Origin: Deroplatys truncata
Lineage: Eukaryota > Arthropoda > Insecta > Mantodea > Mantidae
Direction: 5' to 3'
DNA length: 64,000 nucleotides
Assembly (NCBI GenBank): GCA_030765065.1
Contig: CM060976.1
Span: 62,542,539-62,606,538, forward strand
Shown: piece by piece, positions 1-10,039 of the stretch
How positions within the stretch are numbered: the stretch's first letter is position 1
How the letters are laid out: each line of letters opens with the position of its first letter
Program-made: the position numbers and the translations under genes
Notes under the pieces: generated by a model
Told to the model about the DNA's origin: nothing
Database searches by the model: none
What the model saw: only the letters and a program-made list of their open reading frames with translations

Positions 1-362
1 TCTTGCAGATACATATTTAGGTCCTTAGCTGATTCGCATCGTATAAAATACGATTTCAATCGTCCTTCGAATGAAGTTTCGTATTCTTTCATATCGCAGT
101 CCTCCACTGTTGACAGCAACTGATGTTTAGTTGGCTCCAATCTTCTTTTCTTCTGAGGGCTGCTTATTTCACATATATCTTCGTGTCGCTGTCCCTTATA
201 ACAATCTTTGAAGGTTACATTACAATGTTTACATTTGAAGAGCTTCTTGCAGCTCATCTCGTGTCTTCTCTTGTCATAACCTCGGAGGAACTTCTTCCCA
301 CATTTTCCGCATGCATATCCAGTAGCGCTTGGAATAATATCCTTATACGCTGAGCTATTCAT
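1..362 (-). CDS. Mirror copy of protein-primed DNA polymerase B gene, 5' part only
   Basis: This is the reverse-strand mirror of the first ~121 codons of the gene at 4239. The start codon complement is at 360-362, and the frame stays open to the window edge. The translated part is identical in the blocks compared and contains the two N-terminal zinc-finger-like motifs (C-x2-C-x12-H-x3-C). The gene is cut by the window start, so nothing can be said about its polymerase motifs or whether it is intact. The two copies are divergent, with 3.9 kb between their start codons. If the palindrome is real, this element has two head-to-head polymerase genes; if it is an assembly artefact, this copy does not exist. 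Confidence 0.75.
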   Translation of the reverse strand, partial: MNSSAYKDIIPSATGYACGKCGKKFLRGYDKRRHEMSCKKLFKCKHCNVTFKDCYKGQRHEDICEISSPQKKRRLEPTKHQLLSTVEDCDMKEYETSFEGRLKSYFIRCESAKDLNMYLQ

Positions 363-490
363 CTTTATTCTTGATGTAACAACGTATTAATCACTGATCA
401 ATGAAATGTAGACCTCTTCACCTTGACACCACTTTAGAAAGCTGATTATTCTTGGAGAGAACACGATGTTAACACCTCAAGACTAATTAG

Positions 491-529
491 CACAATGAAG
501 TCCAATGCCCTAGATCACCATATTTATAG
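491..529 (-). promoter_or_regulatory. Mirror TATA box for the left polymerase copy
   Basis: This is the exact reverse-strand counterpart of the TATA and initiator region at 4072-4110, with the box at 521-528. The two promoters point away from each other across the motif arrays. Confidence 0.5.
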
Positions 530-1020
530 AGGGAGCACGAACCTTTTAGATCAATCATAAACTCGCTCCATAACCACCTGTATATGATCGCTCAACGTGT
601 ACTAACCCCCCAGCCATATAACCTCAAGTCTAGAGACAGGATGTTTATGACGTCACACCCAGAGACAGGATGTCTAGCAGCATCAAACACGTTTAAACTC
701 GTCTCATAACTACCTGCTTATGCTGTCACACCAGCAAGAGAAGTATTCCCACACGCTCATTCAGACATATATTTCAAATTCAAGCCCACCACCACCATCA
801 CCACCTATTGTACCAAGGTTAATTCAAGCTGTATTATCACAATACTTAAAAGTAAAAGCTTAAAAGGAAACCTAGAAGATTTTCCCCCTTATTTACTTAA
901 TTATTTCATGTTTTTATTCCCTTTTCAATTCTTCCTTTCCATCTTCTCACAGAAAGACCATTACATTTCACTACAATCATGAGAAAAGCAATTTTTCCAG
1001 AGTTACACAGATTCTAAGCT

Positions 1021-2161
1021 TCTAAATCGAACCCGGTAATACTTTTAATAAATGTATTTTAGCTCCCCAATATCAGCATCTACCATTTAATCTTTACTCG
1101 AACCTGATATGATCCATAAGCTTGAAGATATATGAAATCACCCTTCGGGATTCGATCTGAGTACTTTAAAGTAATATTTGTCACGATAACGATATTTAAG
1201 GACTAGATACTCTGTTTGCGTTTACCTTGACATGTTTATCTAAATTAAATTACGAGTTATTAAATTTTTGCAAGTAAATTTCATTGAATCGGTATTCGAA
1301 CCCAGAACACCAGGAACAAGATAATTTATAATAATAGTCTGACATGTTAAACAAAGTTGTATGCAGTTACATCATCGATCTAAGTGATATATTCTAGTGT
1401 ACAGAGGAAAATTAAGAAAGTCATTAAAAGATGGGGAATCGAACCAAGCACAACTGATTGGCAATTATATACGGCATTAATTACCCATCATAGAAGCTAT
1501 CAATAATGCTTTAGTCCACTCCTCTACCTCACTTAGTTCCCGAGATAATGAAAATTTTAAAATTAGGATCGAACCCAGGACGTCATGTATCTAATTACAC
1601 ATCCACAAGATACTACCTAATAACATAAACGCAATAAAGTTTATTTGGCGTCTTTATCTTAATTGGTTTAGGAGTTATTAAATTTATAAGTAAATTCCAT
1701 CGAATCAGTATTCGAACCCAGTACACCAAGAACAAAATAATTTATAATATGAGTTTGGTATGCTTAAAGGTGCTGTATGTAGTTACAGCATCAATTTAAG
1801 TGATATTTTCTAGAGTATAGAGTAAAATTAAGCAAGTCATTAAAAAATCGGGATTCGAACTAGAGACAACTGATTAAAAATTATATACAGTATTAATTAC
1901 GCATTATAACAGCTATCAAACATGCTTTGGTCCATTCCTCTAGCGTTCTTAGTTTCCGAGATAATGAAATTTTTAAAATTAAGGATCGAACCCAGGACAC
2001 CAGGTACCCAAATATACATTTACAAGAAACTACCTAATGACATTAATGTAATAAAGTTTATTTGGCGTCTTTATCTTGATTAGTCTCTGAGTTATTAGAA
2101 GATGAATTTGCATTCACTCCTAGGATTCGAACCCAGGCATCCCGGTCAACTTGCAACAATG
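1021..2161 (-). repeat. Periodic array of tRNA T-arm / B-box-like motifs, left arm
   Basis: This is the mirror image of the array at 2440-3580, on the reverse strand and facing the left polymerase copy. For example, the motif at 2468-2478 reappears at 2123-2133. The one clear arm-to-arm mismatch outside the core (1945/2656) lies in this array. Confidence 0.8.
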
Positions 2162-2265
2162 TCCTAATGACGCGGCGCATTCCAAAGAATTGATTAGTTT
2201 TTATCCCAATGTTCTATCTCTTGTCATTCAGGAGATATAAGCGATTAAACAGTAGATATAATATG

Positions 2266-2335
2266 GGCGGAGCTTGCCGGCATAGATCAAAAGAACTTTA
2301 TCAGATGTCGGCATCTCTCTGTGCGCTCAAACATA
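2266..2335. other. Non-symmetrical core of the palindrome
   Basis: These 70 bp between the arms do not pair with themselves end to end. They include the self-complementary octamer tgccggca near 2276-2283 and a related near-palindrome (gatgtcggcatc) near 2304-2315. The layout resembles the loop of a long hairpin. A covalently closed hairpin end of a linear replicon would give such a centre after replication into a head-to-head dimer. That reading is inference only. Confidence 0.6.
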
Positions 2336-2439
2336 CATATTATCTCTACTGTTTAATCGCTTATATCTCCTGAATGACAAGAGATAGAACATTGGGATAA
2401 AAACTAATCAATTCTTTGGAATGCGCCGCGTCATTAGGA

Positions 2440-3580
2440 CATTGTTGCAAGTTGACCGGGATGCCTGGGTTCGAATCCTAGGAGTGAATGCAAATTCATC
2501 TTCTAATAACTCAGAGACTAATCAAGATAAAGACGCCAAATAAACTTTATTACATTAATGTCATTAGGTAGTTTCTTGTAAATGTATATTTGGGTACCTG
2601 GTGTCCTGGGTTCGATCCTTAATTTTAAAAATTTCATTATCTCGGAAACTAAGAAAGCTAGAGGAATGGACCAAAGCATGTTTGATAGCTGTTATAATGC
2701 GTAATTAATACTGTATATAATTTTTAATCAGTTGTCTCTAGTTCGAATCCCGATTTTTTAATGACTTGCTTAATTTTACTCTATACTCTAGAAAATATCA
2801 CTTAAATTGATGCTGTAACTACATACAGCACCTTTAAGCATACCAAACTCATATTATAAATTATTTTGTTCTTGGTGTACTGGGTTCGAATACTGATTCG
2901 ATGGAATTTACTTATAAATTTAATAACTCCTAAACCAATTAAGATAAAGACGCCAAATAAACTTTATTGCGTTTATGTTATTAGGTAGTATCTTGTGGAT
3001 GTGTAATTAGATACATGACGTCCTGGGTTCGATCCTAATTTTAAAATTTTCATTATCTCGGGAACTAAGTGAGGTAGAGGAGTGGACTAAAGCATTATTG
3101 ATAGCTTCTATGATGGGTAATTAATGCCGTATATAATTGCCAATCAGTTGTGCTTGGTTCGATTCCCCATCTTTTAATGACTTTCTTAATTTTCCTCTGT
3201 ACACTAGAATATATCACTTAGATCGATGATGTAACTGCATACAACTTTGTTTAACATGTCAGACTATTATTATAAATTATCTTGTTCCTGGTGTTCTGGG
3301 TTCGAATACCGATTCAATGAAATTTACTTGCAAAAATTTAATAACTCGTAATTTAATTTAGATAAACATGTCAAGGTAAACGCAAACAGAGTATCTAGTC
3401 CTTAAATATCGTTATCGTGACAAATATTACTTTAAAGTACTCAGATCGAATCCCGAAGGGTGATTTCATATATCTTCAAGCTTATGGATCATATCAGGTT
3501 CGAGTAAAGATTAAATGGTAGATGCTGATATTGGGGAGCTAAAATACATTTATTAAAAGTATTACCGGGTTCGATTTAGA
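2440..3580 (+). repeat. Periodic array of tRNA T-arm / B-box-like motifs, right arm
   Basis: Ten copies of a ggttcgaatcc-like motif, the Pol III B box and tRNA T loop, start at about 2468, 2609, 2740, 2883, 3026, 3156, 3299, 3444, 3497 and 3568. The first eight are spaced 130-145 bp apart. Three modules make a larger tandem unit of 417-418 bp (2504-2920 and 2921-3338, then a diverged third copy). All motifs face the same way, towards the polymerase gene. Some modules keep more tRNA-like sequence: around 2460-2480 a 5-bp T stem can form. I could not fold any module into a full cloverleaf, so these are tRNA-derived or B-box repeats rather than tRNA genes. Confidence 0.8.
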
Positions 3581-4071
3581 AGCTTAGAATCTGTGTAACT
3601 CTGGAAAAATTGCTTTTCTCATGATTGTAGTGAAATGTAATGGTCTTTCTGTGAGAAGATGGAAAGGAAGAATTGAAAAGGGAATAAAAACATGAAATAA
3701 TTAAGTAAATAAGGGGGAAAATCTTCTAGGTTTCCTTTTAAGCTTTTACTTTTAAGTATTGTGATAATACAGCTTGAATTAACCTTGGTACAATAGGTGG
3801 TGATGGTGGTGGTGGGCTTGAATTTGAAATATATGTCTGAATGAGCGTGTGGGAATACTTCTCTTGCTGGTGTGACAGCATAAGCAGGTAGTTATGAGAC
3901 GAGTTTAAACGTGTTTGATGCTGCTAGACATCCTGTCTCTGGGTGTGACGTCATAAACATCCTGTCTCTAGACTTGAGGTTATATGGCTGGGGGGTTAGT
4001 ACACGTTGAGCGATCATATACAGGTGGTTATGGAGCGAGTTTATGATTGATCTAAAAGGTTCGTGCTCCCT

Positions 4072-4110
4072 CTATAAATATGGTGATCTAGGGCATTGGA
4101 CTTCATTGTG
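4072..4110 (+). promoter_or_regulatory. TATA box and possible initiator of the polymerase gene
   Basis: A tataaata box lies at 4073-4080. About 30 bp downstream, at 4102-4108, is ttcattg, close to an arthropod initiator (TCAKTY). This spacing would give a ~130-nt 5' leader before the ATG at 4239. The assignment rests on motif and spacing only. Confidence 0.55.
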
Positions 4111-4238
4111 CTAATTAGTCTTGAGGTGTTAACATCGTGTTCTCTCCAAGAATAATCAGCTTTCTAAAGTGGTGTCAAGGTGAAGAGGTCTACATTTCAT
4201 TGATCAGTGATTAATACGTTGTTACATCAAGAATAAAG

Positions 4239-7200
4239 ATGAATAGCTCAGCGTATAAGGATATTATTCCAAGCGCTACTGGATATGCATGCGGAAAATG
4301 TGGGAAGAAGTTCCTCCGAGGTTATGACAAGAGAAGACACGAGATGAGCTGCAAGAAGCTCTTCAAATGTAAACATTGTAATGTAACCTTCAAAGATTGT
4401 TATAAGGGACAGCGACACGAAGATATATGTGAAATAAGCAGCCCTCAGAAGAAAAGAAGATTGGAGCCAACTAAACATCAGTTGCTGTCAACAGTGGAGG
4501 ACTGCGATATGAAAGAATACGAAACTTCATTCGAAGGACGATTGAAATCGTATTTTATACGATGCGAATCAGCTAAGGACCTAAATATGTATCTGCAAGA
4601 GGCAAAACAACGTATAATCCATGCTGTGCATAAAGAGCTTAGCATTCATAAGAGTGTTAAAATTAATCTGCTGGCTGAGTGTCGATTTGTTAACAGTATT
4701 GGAGAAACCTGTGACAAAACATTTAAAACACGGAATCAAGCTGTTTTCCTGGAAACTGATCTGGACTCAACGATGGAAGTGAAATTCAAGAAATTGGTGA
4801 CTGAAATGGAGGAGTCTCAGCTTAAGGGTAGCAGCTGGGCTTTGCTTGCTGTGGAAGGAGTTCGACTTCGTATCAACAAGTACAACCCGTTACGAGGAAG
4901 TAGCTACATACCACTACCGTCAGCTGTTGAAGCAAGGAAAGCATGTATAAACATCCAGAACTTTAGCGACGAGAAATGTTTCATGTACTCTATACTGGCC
5001 AAATTCATAGGGAAGGATGCACAGCGTGTGAACAAATACAAACAACTTCAAGATAAGTACGACTTCAGCTGTGTTTCCTACCCTACTCCACTTTCTCAAA
5101 TACCTAAATTTGAGAAGTTTAACAATATGTCTATTAACGTGTTTGGGCTGGATGAGAAGCACGAAGTGTATCCGATAAAGGTTGCTGATATTGAACTACC
5201 TGAACATCGCGACCTGCTACTATTGAATGATAGTAGTGGAAAACATCACTACGTATATATAAAGAATTTTGAGAAACTCGTTCGACGCCAGAAAACTAGC
5301 CATAATGGACGGGTTTATACTTGTAAGCGCTGCTTTACACATTTTGATGATCGATATGGACTAAGTGGACAGGAAAAACTGCAAGAACATGTAGCCGTCT
5401 GTATTCAACATGGTGTTGCGAGGGTAGTTATGCCTACCAAGGAGAAATCAATTGTTCAGTTTAAAAATGTTGAGAGGATGCTGAAAGTACCTTATGTCGT
5501 CTATGCTGATTTTGAGAGTATTCTCACTCCATGCCATACGTGTATACCCAATCCTGAAACTTCCTATACAACCCCTTATCAAGAGCACACACCAATGAGC
5601 TTCTGTGTTTACGTGAAGCCTACATCCAGTGTTGAACATCTCGAAACTGGTCTTCCTAAGCAGCCCTATGTGTATCGTGGTGCAGATGCTGCTCAGAAGT
5701 TTATGCTGTACCTGACATATCTTGCAAAAATGATTGATGGCATATACAAATCTACTAAGCCTCTGAAACTTACGGAACAACAGCAAAAGGATTTTGAGTC
5801 TTCTACGGCATGCTACTTGTGTGGAAAAGGCTTTACAGGAGAAAACTACAAAGTACGCGACCATGATCACATCAGCGGTGAATATCGTGGAAGTCTTCAT
5901 AATGAATGTAATTTAGCCTGTAAAACACCTAAATATATACCAGTCTTCATGCATAACCTTAGCGGATATGACTCTCATTTCATTGTTAAGGAGCTGGGTT
6001 GTACAAGTGAACGTGTGGAGGTAATTCCTAACTCTGAAGAAAGCTATATCTCATTCACCAAGTATGTAGGAGATATAAAGCTTCGATTTGTGGATAGCTT
6101 CCGATTCCTCAGTACAAGCTTGGATAAGTTGGTAAAAAATCTAACCTCGTATCCTGAAACTCTAAAGTACTTTGGAGAAGACAAATTGAAGTTGATGACC
6201 CGTAAGGGTGTATTTCCCTATGATTTTGTTACGTCATGGGATGTCCTGAACGAGACCTGCTTGCCTCCTAAGGACTGCTTCTACAATAGATTAAACGAAG
6301 AAGAAATTACTGATACTGACTACGATCATGCTAGAAATGTATGGGAGCTGTTTAATGTGAGAAACCTGGGAGAGTACAGCGATCTCTACTTAACTTCGGA
6401 TGTACTTCTCCTAGCTGATGTCTTTGAGACGTTCAGAGAGCAGACCCTTAAAACACACAAAGTTGATCCTGCCCATTATTTTACCTCTCCAGGTCTTACA
6501 TGGGACGCCATGTTACTGTATACTGAAATTAAACTGGAGCTGTTACAAGATTATGATCAACTACTCATGGTGGAATCAGGTATAAGAGGAGGTTTATGCC
6601 AAGTTTCCCATCGGTATGCTGAGGCTAATAACACTTATATGGATAAGTTTGATCCGTCGAGACCAACCCAATTTATCACATACGAGGACGCTAATAACCA
6701 ATATGGGTGGGCAATGTGTCACGCCCTTCCTTTTGGTGGATTTCAGTGGGTGTCGCCTGAAGAAATCAACTTACAAAGACTAGAAGAAGATGATCCTCAT
6801 GGGTACATATTAGAAGTCGACATAGAGTATCCTGCTGAACTTCACGATCTACACAACGATCTACCTTTCCTGCCAGAGTGTATGAAACCATTGGAATCAT
6901 CTACAAAGAAACTGATACCTCATCTTGGACCTCGAAAGAAGTATGTAGTGCATTACATGGCTTTGAAGCAAGCTCTTAGTCATGGACTACGACTAACAAA
7001 AATCCATCGTGTGCTACAATTCCGACAGTCTCAGTGGTTGAAACCTTATGTGGAATTTAACAACAGGCTACGACAACAAGCTGCAAATGATTTCGAGAAG
7101 GATCTCTACAAGCTCTTTAACAACGCTATGTTTGGAAAAACTATGGAGAACCTGCGTAACCGTATGGATATACGACTGGTGACCAATGAAAAAACTCTAG

Positions 7201-7892
7201 AGAAGCTGATCGCCAAGCCTACGTTTATCGACAGGACGATATATGCTGATAATCTAGCTGCTGTACATATGGCCTCTCGTCAGATTGTATTCAACAAGCC
7301 TATATACATTGGTATGAGTGTGTTGGACATCTCCAAGACATTAATGTATAACTATCATTACGACGTTTTGTTGCCTTATTATGGAGCTGAAAACCTGAAG
7401 CTTATGTATATGGACACTGATTCGTTCATTCATCGTGTAACAACTGAAGATGTGTACCAGGACAAGCTACGTTTTCTTGAGCATCTCGATACATCTGATT
7501 ACCCTGCCAACCATATATGTTACTCTTCTCAGAACAAGAAGGTATTGGGAAAATTTAAAGATGAGGCTAATAGCAAAATCATCCTACGCTTTGTTGGACT
7601 ACGTCCTAAGATGTATGCCTTAGATATTCAAGGGTCAATGATAAAAAAGATTAAAGGTATAAAACGTAGCGCTATTAAGCAGTACATTTCGTTTGACAGC
7701 TATACAGACTGTCTTAAAACCTGTGAAATCATCAGAACACCTATGAATCTGATCCTATCACGAAAGCATGCTCTTGCTACAGTGCAAGTGAATAAAATTG
7801 CATTGACTCCGTTTGATGATAAAAGAATTATTGCTGAGGATGGGATAACGACATATGCGTATGGACATTACGCCATTACAAACAGTGCTTAA
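4239..7892 (+). CDS. Protein-primed family-B DNA polymerase (DNA_pol_B_2 type)
   Basis: A 1217-residue intact frame for a replicative DNA polymerase with 3'-5' exonuclease. In order: two C2HC zinc-finger-like motifs (C18, C21, H34, C38 and C44, C47, H60, C64), a third (C362, C365, H384, C388), Exo I with D424 and E426, an inserted endonuclease VII-like cluster (C525 with VRDHDH at 539-544 and a later HNEC), Exo II H572-N573 to Y577-D578, and Exo III Y717/D721. The polymerase part has motif A D817, motif B K958 with NNAMFGK at 961-967, motif C YMDTDS at 1057-1062, and KMY at 1124-1126. This layout is known from Maverick/Polinton-type and related insect virus polymerases. The ATG at 4239 follows a TATA box at 4073 and precedes all the finger motifs. 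No partner genes of a Polinton are nearby. It is the only undamaged large gene in the window. Confidence 0.92.
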   Translation: MNSSAYKDIIPSATGYACGKCGKKFLRGYDKRRHEMSCKKLFKCKHCNVTFKDCYKGQRHEDICEISSPQKKRRLEPTKHQLLSTVEDCDMKEYETSFEGRLKSYFIRCESAKDLNMYLQEAKQRIIHAVHKELSIHKSVKINLLAECRFVNSIGETCDKTFKTRNQAVFLETDLDSTMEVKFKKLVTEMEESQLKGSSWALLAVEGVRLRINKYNPLRGSSYIPLPSAVEARKACINIQNFSDEKCFMYSILAKFIGKDAQRVNKYKQLQDKYDFSCVSYPTPLSQIPKFEKFNNMSINVFGLDEKHEVYPIKVADIELPEHRDLLLLNDSSGKHHYVYIKNFEKLVRRQKTSHNGRVYTCKRCFTHFDDRYGLSGQEKLQEHVAVCIQHGVARVVMPTKEKSIVQFKNVERMLKVPYVVYADFESILTPCHTCIPNPETSYTTPYQEHTPMSFCVYVKPTSSVEHLETGLPKQPYVYRGADAAQKFMLYLTYLAKMIDGIYKSTKPLKLTEQQQKDFESSTACYLCGKGFTGENYKVRDHDHISGEYRGSLHNECNLACKTPKYIPVFMHNLSGYDSHFIVKELGCTSERVEVIPNSEESYISFTKYVGDIKLRFVDSFRFLSTSLDKLVKNLTSYPETLKYFGEDKLKLMTRKGVFPYDFVTSWDVLNETCLPPKDCFYNRLNEEEITDTDYDHARNVWELFNVRNLGEYSDLYLTSDVLLLADVFETFREQTLKTHKVDPAHYFTSPGLTWDAMLLYTEIKLELLQDYDQLLMVESGIRGGLCQVSHRYAEANNTYMDKFDPSRPTQFITYEDANNQYGWAMCHALPFGGFQWVSPEEINLQRLEEDDPHGYILEVDIEYPAELHDLHNDLPFLPECMKPLESSTKKLIPHLGPRKKYVVHYMALKQALSHGLRLTKIHRVLQFRQSQWLKPYVEFNNRLRQQAANDFEKDLYKLFNNAMFGKTMENLRNRMDIRLVTNEKTLEKLIAKPTFIDRTIYADNLAAVHMASRQIVFNKPIYIGMSVLDISKTLMYNYHYDVLLPYYGAENLKLMYMDTDSFIHRVTTEDVYQDKLRFLEHLDTSDYPANHICYSSQNKKVLGKFKDEANSKIILRFVGLRPKMYALDIQGSMIKKIKGIKRSAIKQYISFDSYTDCLKTCEIIRTPMNLILSRKHALATVQVNKIALTPFDDKRIIAEDGITTYAYGHYAITNSA

Positions 7893-8095
7893 AAGAATGT
7901 AAGTTAAAGATAAAGATTTTCTCGTGAGTCTACAATCTTAAAAAGAAGGTTATCTGTGTGCTGTATATGCAGATAGCTGGCGCCTGATGAAGAAAGAAGA
8001 AGATGGAAGGGAAGGTGGTAACCCTGCCATTAGGAGCAATCCTAGTGCTAGTCTCAAGCCTAGATAAAAGGGGAGAGACATCTATAACGAACTGA

Positions 8096-8101
8096 AATAA
8101 A
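8096..8101 (+). terminator. Polyadenylation signal of the polymerase transcript
   Basis: An aataaa hexamer lies about 200 bp after the polymerase stop codon and before the tandem arrays begin. With the TATA box at 4073 it would define a transcript of about 4 kb. Confidence 0.45.
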
Positions 8102-8269
8102 GGTATGTTGACGCAAAGCTTTTCAGTTTGTAAACCATATACAGTTTATCCCTCTCTGCATCGTACAATAACTGTTTAACATATAAAAATTTGTAAGATT
8201 TAGAAAAAAGTATATAAATTGTTGTAACGCTGGATGAGAAAAGTTTTATAATCGAATTACTCTCTATAT

Positions 8270-9760
8270 TACCATGAGTACCTGTGATACCAGTTGAATT
8301 GCCTGTTAAAATGACTTAAATACCTGTGATACTACTCGAATCAAGTGAAATTACATTAACTAGCTCAGATACGAATTCCTACTCTAAATTAGTACGAGCA
8401 CCTGTGATACTATCAGAATTATCTGTTAAAATGACTCAAATACCATTGATACAACCTGAATCAGCTGCATTTACCTTAAATAGCCGTGATACAAATCTCT
8501 GATAGAAATTATTACGAGCATCTGTGAAACTATGCTGATTATCCAAATACTTATGATATTACCTGAACTATCTGTAAAATACGAAACTAGGCTATAACCA
8601 ACCCCTGGAACCTACCCTCCTGTAATGCTTGCTTAATTACTCTAAGCACCTATGTTACTTGAATTATCCTAAATACCTACGATACCCTCTGAATTACCTT
8701 GAAATATGAAACTATGCTATACCCAACCCTGGAATCTAGCCTCCTGTGATACTACCTGAATTAGCCTAAATACCTACGATACTAGCTGAATTAGCTGTGA
8801 AATCATGCATAGCTATGATGCAGTTAGCCTCTGGAATCTAGCCTCCTGTGATACTAGCTGAATTAGCTTAAATGCTCACGATACTAGCTGAATTGGCTAT
8901 GAAAATGATTTAAATACCTGTGATACTACCCGAATCATGTGAAATTACTTTAACTAGCCCTGATACGAATTCCTGCTCTAAATTAGCACGAGCACCTGTG
9001 ATACTATCTGAATTACCTGTTAAGATGACACAAATACCATTGATACAACCTGAATCATCTGCATTTACCTTAAATAGCTGTGATACAAATCTCTGATCGA
9101 AATTATCAATAATATATGTGAAGCTCTGTCGATTACCTCAAATACTTACGATATTACCTGACCTATCTGTGAAATACGAAGCTAGGTTATAACCAACCCC
9201 TGGAACCTACCCTCCTGTAATGCTTGCTTAATTACTCTAAACACCTATGTTACTTGAATTATCCTAAATACCTACGATACCCTCTGAAATACGAAACTAT
9301 GCTATACCCAACCCTGGAATCTAGCCTCCTGTGATACTTGCTTAATTACTCTAAACACCTATGTTACTTGAATTATCCTAAATACCTACGATACCCTCTG
9401 AATTACCTGTGAAATATGAAACTATGCTATACCCAACCCTGGAATCTAGCCTCCTGTGATACTAGCTGAATTAGCCTAAATACCTACGATACTAGCTGAA
9501 TTACCTGTGAAATACGACACTAAGCTATACCCAACCCTAGAATCTATCCTCTTGTGATACTAGCTGAATTAGCCTAAATACCTACGATACTAGCTGAATT
9601 ATCTGTGAAATTATGCAGAGCCATGATGCAGTTAGCCTCTGGAATCTATTCTGTGTTACTAGATGAATTAGCCTAAATACATACGATACTAGCTGAATTA
9701 CATGTGAAATCATACACTGCTATGATGCAGTCAACCTCTTGCAATACTAGCTGAATTACT
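8270..9760. repeat. Tandem array 1: degenerate GATACTAGCTGAATT-type repeats
   Basis: About 1.5 kb of imperfect repeats built from phrases such as cctgtgatactagctgaat, taaatacctacgatac and a longer block beginning ctggaatctagcctcc. Short phrases recur every ~30-35 bp and are grouped into larger blocks with internal duplications. No open frame runs through it. It begins just after the polymerase 3' region, so it may be part of the same element or a local satellite. Confidence 0.8.
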
Positions 9761-9774
9761 TACCTGTTAGTGTT

Positions 9775-9975
9775 AGTGGGTTAGCTTTTCCCGTTGCAGG
9801 TCACCTTTTTCCCTTTGGTGGTCGCCTTTTTTCCCTTTGCTGGTGACATTTTTTCCCTTTGCTGGTCACGTTTTTCCCTTTGCTAGTCAACTTTTTCCCT
9901 TTGTGGGCCTCCTTTTTCCCTGAGCAGTCACCTTTTTCCCCTGAACGAGTCACCTTTTCCCTGAATAGGTTACGT
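9775..9975. repeat. Tandem array 2: ~22-bp TTTTTCCCTTTGCTGGTCAC repeats
   Basis: About nine imperfect copies of a 20-23 bp unit with a pyrimidine-rich half (tttttccctttg) and a ggtcac-like half. It is unrelated in sequence to the arrays on either side. Confidence 0.85.
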
Positions 9976-10039
9976 GATGGGCATGTCTAGAACATTGACA
10001 TGAAACAGTTTTCCACTAAGTTCACGTCTAAAGTCGCTT

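Larger units (their letters stand above)
1..4600. repeat. Giant near-perfect palindrome (2 x 2265 bp arms, 70-bp core)
   Basis: Bases 1-2265 are the reverse complement of 2336-4600, with base p facing base 4601-p. I compared many blocks by eye across the arms and the register never shifts. The only differences I found are 1945 against 2656 and one base at the inner edge of the arms. The right arm includes the promoter and first ~121 codons of the polymerase gene; the left arm carries the same in mirror image. Because base 1 is still inside the palindrome, its true left limit lies outside the window. It could be a head-to-head dimer of a linear element, a recent inverted duplication, or an assembly artefact. 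Confidence 0.95.

Noticed and set aside
123-353. 76-codon open frame, repeated identically at 4248-4478 on the other strand
   Set aside because: It is the antisense shadow of the polymerase N-terminus; its duplication is simply the palindrome.
2440-3580. Real tRNA genes in the palindrome arms
   Set aside because: The T-arm-like motifs are clear, but I could not pair acceptor, D and anticodon stems; treated as tRNA-like modules.
5448-5900. 150-codon reverse frame inside the polymerase gene
   Set aside because: Antisense shadow of conserved polymerase motifs; no features of its own.
9775-9975. CRISPR-like array
   Set aside because: Units are contiguous and imperfect, without unique spacers, in a eukaryotic context.
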